DNA of 64,000 nt from Bacteroidota bacterium (GCA_020161455.1 JAIUNZ010000008.1:62001-126000), one strand, 5' to 3'. Positions 53,801-62,634 are shown, numbered from the stretch's first letter. Notes: generated by a model not told the origin, from the letters alone. Numbers and translations are program-made.

Positions 53801-55396
53801 CGAAACTTTGTAATAACCAGGTACTATTGGATTAATAGAACCGCTGGTTTCGGTAGTTAAAACACCATTAAAATACCATTGAAAATCATCGAATGGGCTT
53901 AAGGTATTTACGCCTAAAACAGTATTTGGAATGCAATTAGCCGAAGTAATGTCCAATCGATTAAAAGAAATTTCAGGATTGAAGGTAAACCCAGAATAAT
54001 AGCCGCCAAATGTTGCAGCGCCATCACTTCCATAAGCAGCAAGATATAATTCTCCTGTAGAATAGGCTGCTACATTACCCGATAAACCAATCAGAATATA
54101 GCATTCATAATTTGGATTTCCTGTAACTGCAATCGGTCCTTGTACATTTATACCAATTCCATTTAAACCAGCTAAAGTGTAATTTACTCCATTGATAATG
54201 AAGTTCAAAGTAGCGCCTACTTGCGTTGTGATGGTAACTCGACCTGTAAAAGTTCTTCCTCCTAAATCTTCAATTAATGGAATGTTGTTAATTACTTTGG
54301 GTGTTTGACAGCTTAATGGTGGTACAAAAAACATTTCTTGATTGGCTTGTCCCGTAAAAACATTATCACCAATACTTTGATAAGCAAATACATTTTTCTT
54401 TATAAGTGGATCAGTTGCATCTGCAGAACGAATGTATAAAACACCTTCTGGATTAAAATCGGCACCAATGTAGGTACCATAATCTCCTGCATTTAAAATA
54501 TAACTTGGAGTTGTACTCCCGTTCATATAAATGCCAGTGTTGTCTTCATTAGCAATTAATAAAACCCGTTCTACATTGTCTTGACCAGTATTTCTTAAAA
54601 AAATATATTCATTCCCGACACGTTGTGCCCCTACAATTTGGTCGAAGCCTAAATCCAAATTGCTTAATTCACCATTAGTACCACCAATAGAACCACAGTT
54701 TACTACAATGGGTTTGTCTGAATTAACCAATGCACCAATTAATGCATCTCTATTGTTTGTGTTGGGACCTTGAACTGCTACTGCATAGCTTTCACCACTA
54801 TTAAGAACTACTGTAAAAGGATTGCTGCCAGTGGTGCTATTTAATAAAGTAGCATTGGGTTTTATATTGCTAAAACTAACTTCGGTATTATTTTCGGTAG
54901 CTAAAACAGTGATAAAGGTGTGATGAATATTGCTATAACTTTGTACTAAAGTGTTTAAGAATCCACCAATTCTGAATTCGGTTCCTAAAGAAGCCAATCC
55001 TTTTGAAACTAATGCACCAGCTTGAAAACCATCTGAAGTGTCCACTCTAACGGATACATAGACTACATCTTCAGCTTCAATAATGTAACCTTTGTTTGAA
55101 AGCACTTCGTTTACTTGATTTTGATTTACAAATAATTGATCAGGAGTTCCTGAATTAGTGTCATAAACAAAAGGAGCATCCCTAGAAACAGAGGCATTTA
55201 TAGTATTTCCGCCAATTTCTTTTAACTGAACATTTATTGGGTTTATGCTTGGTGTAGAAATGTAAATAAATTTATTTCCAATAATCATTGAACTTGAATT
55301 GGATAATGGCGGAATATAATGGGTTTTACTAAATTGTCCATGGACTGAGAATCCAACAAATACTATTATTAGTAAATAGAGTAACTTCTTTTTCAT
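50876..55396 (-). CDS. Giant T9SS type B cargo with IgGFc-binding-like domain and TSP3 repeats
   Basis: 1506 residues. Signal peptide (ending SVHGQ, about 21). The first ~450 residues resemble the IgGFc-binding/FcGBP N-terminal domain (FITVLATENNTEVSF, DYGTYIGADFNPEGVLYI, VFAYQSIGDNVF). Calcium-binding thrombospondin-type-3 repeats follow (about 552-580, 769-800 and 887-930: DTDNDGVNNNIDLDLDNDG). Ig-like modules occupy about 960-1400 and a type-B sorting domain about 1420-1506 (FTPNGDGYNDTWN, GWDGTYNG, GHFSLKR). Likely a long, calcium-stiffened surface adhesin exported by the T9SS. Its last ~170 residues are clearly related to those of the downstream gene. Confidence 0.9.
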   Translation of the reverse strand: MKKKLLYLLIIVFVGFSVHGQFSKTHYIPPLSNSSSMIIGNKFIYISTPSINPINVQLKEIGGNTINASVSRDAPFVYDTNSGTPDQLFVNQNQVNEVLSNKGYIIEAEDVVYVSVRVDTSDGFQAGALVSKGLASLGTEFRIGGFLNTLVQSYSNIHHTFITVLATENNTEVSFSNIKPNATLLNSTTGSNPFTVVLNSGESYAVAVQGPNTNNRDALIGALVNSDKPIVVNCGSIGGTNGELSNLDLGFDQIVGAQRVGNEYIFLRNTGQDNVERVLLIANEDNTGIYMNGSTTPSYILNAGDYGTYIGADFNPEGVLYIRSADATDPLIKKNVFAYQSIGDNVFTGQANQEMFFVPPLSCQTPKVINNIPLIEDLGGRTFTGRVTITTQVGATLNFIINGVNYTLAGLNGIGINVQGPIAVTGNPNYECYILIGLSGNVAAYSTGELYLAAYGSDGAATFGGYYSGFTFNPEISFNRLDITSANCIPNTVLGVNTLSPFDDFQWYFNGVLTTETSGSINPIVPGYYKVSATIAGCGTPKESDNIPVSLCPLDTDNDGVNNNIDLDLDNDGLTNCEESYGNHNLNLANNPVGFLQVSNYINTFLTTLTASSSGTPSATPFVGNVDGNFTTETNSGKDSSISYEIAFNNPISLSLEYNTLATSADVLTLATEVRVSCPANRTLTVLNPDDQILIDTNFDGIYESGVTQFSSFEIRFRLNGSSALAPGTGTFSIRGNTITTLKVTNINIAEFGKSKVGLHITATCVEKDSDNDGIPDQYDYDSDNDTIPDRIESQGQNILALSGIDANNDGIDDVFGNGILPANTDNDTVPNYLDSDSDNDGIFDIIESGSTGNSNNTSGITVGNVGANGLDNTLETSPDSGTINYTLTDTDGDGIYNYMELDSDDDGCNDVIEAGFSDPNNDGILGDDNPTVFDTQFGLVISSSGYGVPNANYTIAAPISISAQPQSLQVCELQTATFTVTSSPVDSYQWQISTDGGITWTNVINNATNAGATTNALTVSTVVPATPNHQYRAFLNRIGNSCGLYCNAVELTTYALPVVNTPIDLKQCDNDTDGISVFNLTQKNDFISANYLNETFSYYTNQTAANTQNNSFLITNPIAYTSGIATVYARVENSNGCYSIATINLIVSVTQIPANFAIPIMHECDDYIDAINDDFDGISAFNFTTIQNSLLAILPTNVSVSFYKNEADFLAETDSDGNSLAITDISNYRNTDYPFQQTLWVRADSILDNSCYGFKTFEIRVVPWPRLDLLETVLICLPETQTTINAGIIDGSPTSNYTYQWYSNGSPLPGETNYSLTVSSPATYSVDVKTIYNCIRTRVIEVVGSQIASLLSIEISDLTQINTVLINVTGSGIYEYSLDDIAGPYRSSNFFTNVPMGLHDVYIRDTNGCGILGPLPIAVLGIPQYFTPNGDGYNDTWNVKGINQTNVQSIIYIFDRFGKLIKQISAVSPGWDGTYNGHQLPADDYWYNIQFQDGRNARGHFSLKR

Positions 55397-55416
55397 TTGC
55401 TAAAATTAACAAATAA

Positions 55417-55459
55417 AAAGAAAACTCAAATCAGAATTTAATCTATTTAAGTTTTCTTT
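55417..55459 (-). terminator. Possible terminator after the ABC-2 permease gene
   Basis: A perfect 10-bp A/T-rich stem (55417-55426 with 55450-55459) encloses a 23-nt loop and is followed on the - strand by TTTATTTGTT. The long loop makes it a weak candidate. Confidence 0.35.
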
Positions 55460-55480
55460 AAGAAATGATTGATGAAGCTA

Positions 55481-56317
55481 TTATAAATCTCGTTTTTTGA
55501 TTAGTAAATATGAGCTATAAATGAATATTGCTGTCCAAACTAAAACTATCAAAATGGCAATTGGATGTACACCGAAATCCTTACTATTATTTTCCCCAAT
55601 GGTTTCTTGAATGTTTTTGATGACAGATAATCTCGAAAAAGGTTCTACAATTAAATTACTCATTGATTCTAATGGGAAAAATTGAGTGATTTGCGAAGCG
55701 ATTTTGCTTTTTGGAAAGATATCAAAGGTTAGTGTTAATCTCGCAATTGTTTCTCCAATAAACCAGATGAATAAAAAACCTATGGCAAATGCAGATCGTT
55801 TTATTAAAACTCCAAGAAATAGACAGAATGAGAAAAAACCAACAAGTTTAACAAAATAGGCTACTAAATATTCCAAATCAGAAAACACAATGCCTATTTC
55901 ATTATAAGACGAAAAATTATAGCCCAAGAGTAATGACATTATGAATACAAAAATTGTAGATACGACTGCAAAGAAAACAACGGTTAAGAACTTTGAAAGA
56001 ATAAATTCTTTTTTGCTCATTCCGTCTATTAGGTTTTGTTTTAAAGTGCCATAACTATATTCATTTGCCATCATAGAAACGATAATTATGGCTAAAAAGA
56101 ATTTGAGTGTTGAGGCAATATAGGTGTTGAAATGCCATATAAATGGAAAATTAAAAATCCCCATTTCGGCAAAATGTATTTTAAAATTTCCAATGTCAAA
56201 TTTGATGGAAGCAATTAGTGCAATAAAAGATAATATTACAAAATAGCTAATAGTCAATACTTTACTGGCTCTGTTTTTCCAAATTTTTTGAAGCTCTATG
56301 GATAATAATCTTTTCAT
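55481..56317 (-). CDS. ABC-2 type transporter permease
   Basis: 278 residues with six membrane helices. MKRLLSIELQKIWKNRASKVL is the typical ABC-2 entry segment, and MMANEYSYGTLKQNLIDGMSKKEF is the conserved cytosolic coupling region after the second helix. It forms an exporter with the ATPase encoded 2 bp upstream. The substrate is unknown; related pairs export peptides or antibiotics such as bacitracin, or act in gliding and cell-envelope processes. Confidence 0.88.
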   Translation of the reverse strand: MKRLLSIELQKIWKNRASKVLTISYFVILSFIALIASIKFDIGNFKIHFAEMGIFNFPFIWHFNTYIASTLKFFLAIIIVSMMANEYSYGTLKQNLIDGMSKKEFILSKFLTVVFFAVVSTIFVFIMSLLLGYNFSSYNEIGIVFSDLEYLVAYFVKLVGFFSFCLFLGVLIKRSAFAIGFLFIWFIGETIARLTLTFDIFPKSKIASQITQFFPLESMSNLIVEPFSRLSVIKNIQETIGENNSKDFGVHPIAILIVLVWTAIFIYSSYLLIKKRDL

Positions 56318-56319
56318 GG

Positions 56320-57225
56320 CTACGAATTATTTTGATTGGTTAATGCTAAAAATTGATTTTCCAAGCTTAGTTTTCTTTTTACTAAATGATTGAGATATAT
56401 TCCTTTTTCAACCAAAAATCGATTTAAAGTCGAAGCTTCTAATTCTTGGTTAAAATAAACTTCAATTTTTCCATCAACTTCAGAAATCGTATCTACAGTA
56501 AAGTTGTTTTTTAATAAATCAATGATGAGGTTATTATTATCCGATTGCAACTCAAAATAGTTGCTTTTTGAAGTCATTTCATCCACTTTTCCGTTGTATA
56601 AAATTTCGCCAAAACGCAAAACTAAAACATGACTACATACTTTTTCAACTTCGTCTAGTAAGTGCGAAGCTAATAATATTGTTGTTCCTTGTGAAGCAAT
56701 AAATCGAATAATATCACGAACTTGAATGATTCCTTGTGGATCTAACCCATTGGTTGGCTCATCAAGAATTAATATTTCTGGATCATTTAATAGTGCCGAA
56801 GCGATTGCCAATCGTTGTTTCATCCCTAAGGAATAGGTTTTAAATTTGCTGTCTTTTCTATCGGTTAGCCCAACAATTTCTAATTTTTCATCTATTTTTG
56901 AGTAGCTTATTCCTTTTATTTTACAAACCAATTCTAAGTTTTCTTTGGCGGTCATATAGGGATAAAAATTAGGTCTTTCGATTATAGCCCCTACTTTTTT
57001 TAGTGCTTGATGCGTTTCTTGTGTTCCGCCAAACCATGAATATTCGCCAGAGGTCTTGTTGACTACATTCAAAACGATGCCGAGTGTTGTAGATTTTCCA
57101 GAACCATTTGGACCAAGTATGCCATAGACATTTCCTTTGTGAATATCTAATGAAACATTGTTAACAGCATGTACTTTACCATACCGTTTGTGAAGATTTT
57201 TGATAGAAAGAATTGCGGTTTTCAA
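56320..57225 (-). CDS. ABC transporter ATP-binding protein
   Basis: 301 residues. Walker A GPNGSGKST (about 37-45), Q-loop near IERPNFYPYMTAKENL, signature YSLGMKQRLAIASALL, Walker B ILILDEPTNGLDP, and switch His LLASHLLDEVEK. A ~80-residue C-terminal extension after residue 225 is as in BcrA/CcmA-like ATPases. It energises the ABC-2 permease, whose gene follows after 2 bp. Confidence 0.92.
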   Translation of the reverse strand: MKTAILSIKNLHKRYGKVHAVNNVSLDIHKGNVYGILGPNGSGKSTTLGIVLNVVNKTSGEYSWFGGTQETHQALKKVGAIIERPNFYPYMTAKENLELVCKIKGISYSKIDEKLEIVGLTDRKDSKFKTYSLGMKQRLAIASALLNDPEILILDEPTNGLDPQGIIQVRDIIRFIASQGTTILLASHLLDEVEKVCSHVLVLRFGEILYNGKVDEMTSKSNYFELQSDNNNLIIDLLKNNFTVDTISEVDGKIEVYFNQELEASTLNRFLVEKGIYLNHLVKRKLSLENQFLALTNQNNS

Positions 57226-57273
57226 GTGAGGTTGATTAAAGGTTTCTCTTAGGACGAATGAAACCTATAAATG

Positions 57274-57540
57274 TTACTGCTTATTTCTTGAAAAATAAAA
57301 GTGAGATAGAAATTCTCTTTTTAGATGCAAATAGGAAAGTGTTTTATTGATGTCTTTTAATTCAGTGGTCAATGCTGTTTTTTTGCCTTTGATATCATTG
57401 GTCGCTTGCAATTTACAATGTGAACATTCAAATTCTTTGAAATGATTGTTTACTTTTTTTATTTCAACATAATGATGTCCAAACAAAATGCAAATCAAAT
57501 TTTTGGAAACAATTTTATCGGCTAAGTAGTTGGTTTTCAT
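57274..57540 (-). CDS. Hypothetical small CxxC protein, 88 residues
   Basis: The sequence LICILFGHHYVEIKKVNNHFKEFECSHCKLQ has His/Cys spacing like small zinc-ribbon proteins (C-x-LFGH ... CSHC). The C-terminal half is a basic, helical region with no motif. No signal peptide. Function unknown. It is 48 bp upstream of the ABC ATPase on the same strand and might be part of that transcript. Confidence 0.55.
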   Translation of the reverse strand: MKTNYLADKIVSKNLICILFGHHYVEIKKVNNHFKEFECSHCKLQATNDIKGKKTALTTELKDINKTLSYLHLKREFLSHFYFSRNKQ

Positions 57541-57654
57541 CTTTATTAGCTTTTAGTTTACAACAATAAATTTAATTAAAAAACATTGATAACATAAAAT
57601 AATCGATAAAAAACACTTTTTTAAGCTATTATTGGTTATTTATCTTACTTAAAA

Positions 57655-59499
57655 TCATCTAAAATCTACAATGGTTGGTTGCCCAATGGTATAATCTGGA
57701 ATGTTAAAATCATCGTTTTTTAAAGTGTTGGTTTTGAATACATTTGAATCCTCAAAAGGAATTGAAGGATAATATGAAAAGGAAACCTGAAAACGATTAA
57801 AGACTAAATAGTCGTTATTTATTAAAACTCCAAGTGTAAATTTTGAATACAATTTATTATTTAAAAAACTATCATGTGAGTCACCCAATAAGCCAAAAGA
57901 GGTATTAATAAAAGGACTAAAGTGAAAACCTTTCCAATTACCAGGTGCATACGTTTGGGTTTGAAAAACAACGGATAATTTTTTAGTTCCGTTAAATAAT
58001 GGGTTGGTAAAACCATCAAAACCATTTAAACTATTTAACGAAATTCTATCTTTAATACTGTTCTCTCTATTAATTCCAACAACTAAAGATGGTTTTATAA
58101 ATTGTCTGATTCTCCAATTTCCTAACGACAATAAACTGGTAAAATAGTTTGCTTCAATTTTTAAAGTAGTTTCTTGAGTTTTAGTATCATTAAAAAAGCT
58201 TCCCAATTCAATATTTGTACTTAAATATCCAAAAGGATAATAATGACCGTACGAAAATCGACCACCATAATAATTCCTTCTTGTATTGTTTTTATTTTGA
58301 AATCCTGCCGTAATTGAATAGACTTTTCCGAAAGGTACATCTTCAATAATATCAAAATTAAAGAGGTATTTATCTTGGATAAACTTTCGAGTGGTTATCC
58401 CAAAACTAATTAAGTATAGTTCTTCACCACTCAAAAACTGACTTGGGTCAATCATAATAGAAGCATTTCGAATATAATTTACTTTTTTATACCCAATTGT
58501 TGTTACAAAGTTGGTACTTCTAAAATCTATTGACTTTCCTTTAAACAGTTTTGAGGCATTTCCAAGCCAAAAACTTTTGGTTTCATTTTCAAAAATAATA
58601 GTTTCAAATTCGGGAAGAATTGTAGGTAATGAATCAGTGTATTTTTGGGTTTCATAGGAAACACCACCTGCATATTTGGTTATTGGAGAGAAAAAAGTTC
58701 GTTCTACAATTACCCTTTTTGATACGTCATTATTAAAAGAACTACTATAAGAAAATGAAGCGTCAATGAAAGTATTCTTAATATTGTTGAATGAATATTT
58801 TCCGCTATAAGAATTCTTATTGTCGCTAAATTGTTTGCCAAAATCATTTTCAAATTCTTGACCTAATCCAAAAAAGTTTCGTTCGGTAAGTTCAAGATTC
58901 ATTCTACTTCCTGAAATAGCACCATTTGGAATTAAACTCCAAGTGTCTAAAACCCTTACTGAAACATCTATTGAATCTACATTGTTTTCTATTGGAATTG
59001 TTTTAATAAGTACACTTCTAACAAAGCGTTGTCTTCTTAATAAACGTTCGGATTCTTTAATTAGCAAAGAATCTAAAGGCTGGTTTTTTTTGAAAAGTAA
59101 ATTATTTCTAATCGTCCATTTTTTAGATTTGATGTGAATTTTATTGCCAAATATTTCAAATGAATTGTGAGGTTCTCTATTTTCATCTTCGTCGGAATAA
59201 CCAAATGGATCAAGTGATACGATGTCTATATTTCTAATAATTTTCCCTTCACTTTTACCGATTTTTTCATCTATTTTATCTCTTAGATTGTTGTTTGAAG
59301 GTTTGCTTCTCTGTGTTGAACTAAATATTAATTTATGGAGAAACTTTCTAAAATTACTTTTATTAGAATACTTTTCGATTTTTTGATACATTACTTTGGT
59401 TGAATCCACCGCTTTCGTTTTTGTTGTCTGCGAATGCCCGTTTTGAAAAACAAAAAGAAAAAAGAGTAAACATAATAGCAGTTTAGGATTCATATACAA
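57655..59499 (-). CDS. Omp85-like outer-membrane protein with POTRA-like domain
   Basis: 614 residues with a signal peptide ending NGHSQ (about 24). A region at about 100-215 has POTRA-like strands: IIRNIDIVSLDPFG, NLLFKKNQPLDSLLIKESERLLRRQRFVRSVLI, then DSIDVSVRVLDTWSL. A 16-strand-type beta-barrel follows (FFGLGQEFENDF, GRFSYGHYYPFGYLS, and a C-terminal strand pattern). This suggests a BamA/TamA-superfamily relative of the type found in Bacteroidota. No lipase or phospholipase domain is attached. Function unknown; perhaps a protein or lipid handling role in the outer membrane. Confidence 0.78.
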   Translation of the reverse strand: MYMNPKLLLCLLFFLFVFQNGHSQTTKTKAVDSTKVMYQKIEKYSNKSNFRKFLHKLIFSSTQRSKPSNNNLRDKIDEKIGKSEGKIIRNIDIVSLDPFGYSDEDENREPHNSFEIFGNKIHIKSKKWTIRNNLLFKKNQPLDSLLIKESERLLRRQRFVRSVLIKTIPIENNVDSIDVSVRVLDTWSLIPNGAISGSRMNLELTERNFFGLGQEFENDFGKQFSDNKNSYSGKYSFNNIKNTFIDASFSYSSSFNNDVSKRVIVERTFFSPITKYAGGVSYETQKYTDSLPTILPEFETIIFENETKSFWLGNASKLFKGKSIDFRSTNFVTTIGYKKVNYIRNASIMIDPSQFLSGEELYLISFGITTRKFIQDKYLFNFDIIEDVPFGKVYSITAGFQNKNNTRRNYYGGRFSYGHYYPFGYLSTNIELGSFFNDTKTQETTLKIEANYFTSLLSLGNWRIRQFIKPSLVVGINRENSIKDRISLNSLNGFDGFTNPLFNGTKKLSVVFQTQTYAPGNWKGFHFSPFINTSFGLLGDSHDSFLNNKLYSKFTLGVLINNDYLVFNRFQVSFSYYPSIPFEDSNVFKTNTLKNDDFNIPDYTIGQPTIVDFR

Positions 59500-59515
59500 A
59501 AGCTAAAACTATAAA

Positions 59516-61012
59516 TTAGGTTAAATATACCGAAATCGTTAACATTACAATCGAGAATAAAAAGAGTATAAAAACTAATGGCAATACAAATTTTAACCAT
59601 TTGTCGTAACCTACCTTAACAATGGCTAATGAAGCAAGAATCAAACCAGTAGGACTTATGAATGAAAATAATCCCATGCCGTATTGATAACAATCTACTA
59701 CTGTTTCTCTTCCAATGCCAACAGTATCGGCGAGTGGCGACATAATTGGCATAGTTAAAACGGCCATTCCTGATGATGATGGAATGAAGAACGACAAACC
59801 ACCATAAATTACAAAAAGGACATTGGCAAACAATCCTTTGTTCATTCCTTCGGTGATGTGACTTGCATAATATAACATCGTATCGCTTATCATTCCGTCG
59901 TCCATTATTACCGTAATTCCTCTTGCAATTCCAATGATAATGGCAACACTTAGTAACTCGCCGGCACCTTTTACAAAGGTTTCTATGAATTTTGCTTCTT
60001 TGATTCGGGCAACAAATCCTATGAGAATCGAACCTACAAAAAAGACAGTTGTCATTTCAAGGAACCACCATTCTAATTTGGCTACACCATAAATCATTAC
60101 TACAAAACACAAAAGGAAAATAAACAGAATTACTCTCAATCTTGTAGTTAATTGAAGGTTTGATTCGGTATTGTTTTTGAAAAGATTTTCAATTTCTTCT
60201 TTTTGGTCATAAATAATGGATTGACTGGCATCATTTTTCACTTTCTTGGCATAACGCATGATATAAATAATGCAAATTAATGTGCCTAAAACATAGGCTA
60301 CAAAACGAGTGTTTAATCCAGAAGTCCAATTTATTCCTGCAGCGTTTGAAGCAATGATGGCGCTAAAAGGATTGGTAGTTGAACACATTGTTCCAATACA
60401 CGAACCAACATAAATGGAAGCTAACGCTACCATTGCGTCATATTTTGCGGCTAAGAAAACTGGAATTAAAATTGGATAGAAAGCAATAGTTTCTTCAGCA
60501 AGACCAAAGGTTGTTCCGCCAACAGAAATTAATGCGGTAACGAGAATAATTAGTATGTATTCTTTTCCTTTTAGCTTGATGGCCAGCCATGAAATTCCTG
60601 CGTCAAATGCTCCTGTTTCGTTCATTAATCCGATTAATCCACCAATAAAAAGAACTAGAAAAATAATATCAGCTCCAGCAATAATTCCTTTAATAGGCGA
60701 TTTTACTAAATCAAAAAAACCTTGTGGTTTGGCATCAACTTCTTCATAGGTGTTTGGTATGTTTATGGGTTTCCAAATATCGCCCGAGGTGAATTTTTCT
60801 ATTGGAATTTTTATGCCTAAACTATCTAAAGTTTTGGTAGTTCCAGCTACAGTTTTTGAAGCTTCACCGTTTTTGATGTTAAACATTTTGGTTTCTTTGT
60901 CATACGAAAGTTGGTTGTATTTTCCAGCGGGAACAACCCAAGTAAGTAGGGTGACCATTGCCGCAATTAGTAATAAAATGGTTTGTGCTGACGGGAATTT
61001 TATTTTTTTCAT
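59516..61012 (-). CDS. YfcC-family (DcuC superfamily) membrane transporter
   Basis: 498 residues from the ATG at 61012; the in-frame upstream ATG would add 21 residues of unlikely sequence. About 12 hydrophobic helices. KFPSAQTILLLIAAMVTLLTWVVPAGKY is the typical YfcC N-terminus, and FFIPSSSGMAVLTMPIMSPLAD and CSTTNPFSAIIASNAAGI carry the re-entrant substrate-binding loops. The family transports C4-dicarboxylates or basic amino acids; the substrate here is undetermined. A terminator separates it from the nucleoid-associated protein gene upstream. Confidence 0.88.
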   Translation of the reverse strand: MKKIKFPSAQTILLLIAAMVTLLTWVVPAGKYNQLSYDKETKMFNIKNGEASKTVAGTTKTLDSLGIKIPIEKFTSGDIWKPINIPNTYEEVDAKPQGFFDLVKSPIKGIIAGADIIFLVLFIGGLIGLMNETGAFDAGISWLAIKLKGKEYILIILVTALISVGGTTFGLAEETIAFYPILIPVFLAAKYDAMVALASIYVGSCIGTMCSTTNPFSAIIASNAAGINWTSGLNTRFVAYVLGTLICIIYIMRYAKKVKNDASQSIIYDQKEEIENLFKNNTESNLQLTTRLRVILFIFLLCFVVMIYGVAKLEWWFLEMTTVFFVGSILIGFVARIKEAKFIETFVKGAGELLSVAIIIGIARGITVIMDDGMISDTMLYYASHITEGMNKGLFANVLFVIYGGLSFFIPSSSGMAVLTMPIMSPLADTVGIGRETVVDCYQYGMGLFSFISPTGLILASLAIVKVGYDKWLKFVLPLVFILFLFSIVMLTISVYLT

Positions 61013-61061
61013 TGAAACAGAAATATAAAATGCCAAGTTAAACAATTTAATGAAATGAAAT

Positions 61062-61094
61062 AAAAAAAACCTCAAAAGTGTTTTTTTGAGGTTT
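61062..61094 (-). terminator. Intrinsic terminator after the nucleoid-associated protein gene
   Basis: On the - strand an 11-bp A/T-ended stem (61094-61084 with 61077-61067) runs into a T7 stretch, 22 bp after the stop. Confidence 0.75.
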
Positions 61095-61116
61095 GAATAT
61101 ATTCTAAAAAGTTGCT

Positions 61117-62175
61117 TTAACTTTTCTGTTCTTTGTTGAAATAGACTAAGTAATAGTACATTTGTTTTTCTTCATCCCAACCTTTTTCTACAAACTTTTC
61201 GGCACTTTCAGGATTGATGAAATCCAGTTTTATTTGAATATTGGTGTCTAAATTGATAACGTTTTTTATTGATTTTCGTGCATCTGAAACGGCAGCATTG
61301 GCAATCGGGAAATTCGTTACATCTTCAATACTATACTTTTCGCCTTTATCAACTTTATAGTTTTTGAACTCGGGAATCAAATCAGGATTGTTTACTACTT
61401 CGTTAAGGAATTTGCTTTCTTCAAACTCATCGTTCTTAGCAAAAAAGTTTACCGAACGGTTCATAAACATTACTTCTTCTTTTTTATCTTCGGCAGGAAG
61501 CACCACGTCTTTGGCAAATCCTTGACAAAATTTTAAATACTTTTTAGTGAAGAAATTTTCATCTTGAAAAGCATCTACCGAAAGGAAATGTTCCAGCCAA
61601 TAACGAGCATCATAACGATTGCTGTCAACAGTCAAAATCTTATAACCTTCTTCTTTTTTGTAGTTGAAAATCAAACAACCTTTGTCTTGTTTGTTCAAAC
61701 TTATTCCTTGTTGAAGAATCATTTCAAGTGTAGTTCCTTTTTCTTCAAACTGCATAAAATCAGTTTTGATTTCGCTTTTGAAAACACCAATGGCATCTAC
61801 CACATTATTGTCAATAGAAATGTTAGTGATATAAGCAACATAGACTTCACCATTCTTGATGTGTGGATGGTTGGATTGTTCAAAAAGATGTGATGTTATC
61901 TTTTTTGAAATGGAATGCACGTCACTTGGGTTGGTGAAAACTTCCGTTGCCAAATTGTACATTTCGTTATAATCTAAATCTACATCGTGTGCAAACTGGA
62001 AATAGTTTTCTTCTTTTTCTCTAAATGGTTTGAAAAAATATTCTTTTAATAATGGAACGATTTCGTCATTCAAGTTATACGGTTGTTCCGAAAGGAAAAT
62101 TGCTTCGTTTCTGCTTTTGTTCCCAACTCGGTGTATGGACAAACTCTCGATATGAGCGTTGAAAAGATTTATCAT
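61117..62175 (-). CDS. Nucleoid-associated protein (NdpA/YejK family)
   Basis: 352 residues. The pattern INLFNAHIESLSIHRVGNKSRNE at the start, LFNYKKEEGYKILTVDSNRYDARYWLEHFL in the middle and the C-terminal IANAAVSDARKSIKNVINLDTNIQIKLDF match the NdpA/37-kDa nucleoid-associated family (PF04245). Its role in DNA organisation is poorly defined. Its ATG lies 10 bp from the start of the 20-bp repeat array, so the inserted repeat cassette occupies its immediate 5' region. Confidence 0.85.
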   Translation of the reverse strand: MINLFNAHIESLSIHRVGNKSRNEAIFLSEQPYNLNDEIVPLLKEYFFKPFREKEENYFQFAHDVDLDYNEMYNLATEVFTNPSDVHSISKKITSHLFEQSNHPHIKNGEVYVAYITNISIDNNVVDAIGVFKSEIKTDFMQFEEKGTTLEMILQQGISLNKQDKGCLIFNYKKEEGYKILTVDSNRYDARYWLEHFLSVDAFQDENFFTKKYLKFCQGFAKDVVLPAEDKKEEVMFMNRSVNFFAKNDEFEESKFLNEVVNNPDLIPEFKNYKVDKGEKYSIEDVTNFPIANAAVSDARKSIKNVINLDTNIQIKLDFINPESAEKFVEKGWDEEKQMYYYLVYFNKEQKS

Positions 62176-62184
62176 TTTTTAAAA

Positions 62185-62244
62185 TGGTTTAAAGTTGTTT
62201 AATTTGGTTTAAGGTTGTTTAATTTGGTTTAAAGTTGTTTAAGA
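62185..62244. repeat. Three 20-bp tandem repeats containing the left inverted repeat
   Basis: The unit TGGTTTAAAGTTGTTTAATT occurs at 62185-62204, with one change at 62205-62224 and with its last two bases altered at 62225-62244. The third copy covers the stop codon (62239-62241) of the four-helix-bundle gene. Bases 62187-62208 are the perfect reverse complement of 62659-62680 on the other side of that gene. Confidence 0.9.
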
Positions 62245-62634
62245 TTTGATGAATTTAGTTCCTTTGAAATCATTTTTACTTAGGTAAACCATAAAATTAT
62301 GAATTTTAATATTCAGTTTTTCGTAGTCTAGTTTTAAAATATCTAATGTTTTTTCATCTATATAATCATTGTCAAAAACTCTGTATAATTGTAATCGTGT
62401 TTCGCCTGCTGAACCTTTAGCGATTGAAAGAAAATTATTGAATTCAGCATTTCCGCTTCGTTCAAATCCTTCGGCTATATTGTCCATTACAGAACCTGAA
62501 GAAGCTTTTATTTGGTCTCTTAATCTAAAATCGGTTTTTAAATCAGTTGTTTTAGAAATTTTAATTATTTCTTGACTAAGTCTTCTAGCTTCTATCCAAA
62601 TATCTAATTCTTCAAATCTTTTAATAGTAGCCAT
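62239..62634 (-). CDS. Four-helix-bundle protein (S23/IVP/Avd-like)
   Basis: 131 residues. FEELDIWIEARRLSQEIIKISK, RDQIKASSGSVMDNIAEGFERSGNAEFNNFLSIAKGSAGETRLQL and a final helical pair match the four-helix-bundle family found in 23S rRNA intervening sequences and related to the Avd accessory protein of diversity-generating retroelements. No reverse transcriptase or variable repeat is in the window. The protein is basic and may bind nucleic acid. The gene is enclosed by inverted repeats. Confidence 0.9.
   Translation of the reverse strand: MATIKRFEELDIWIEARRLSQEIIKISKTTDLKTDFRLRDQIKASSGSVMDNIAEGFERSGNAEFNNFLSIAKGSAGETRLQLYRVFDNDYIDEKTLDILKLDYEKLNIKIHNFMVYLSKNDFKGTKFIKS

Noticed and set aside
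62185-62244. CRISPR-like array
   Set aside because: The 20-bp units are directly adjacent with no spacers, and no cas gene is present.
62239-62634. Diversity-generating retroelement accessory gene
   Set aside because: No reverse transcriptase, template repeat or variable repeat is found in the window, so the Avd relationship is only by family.
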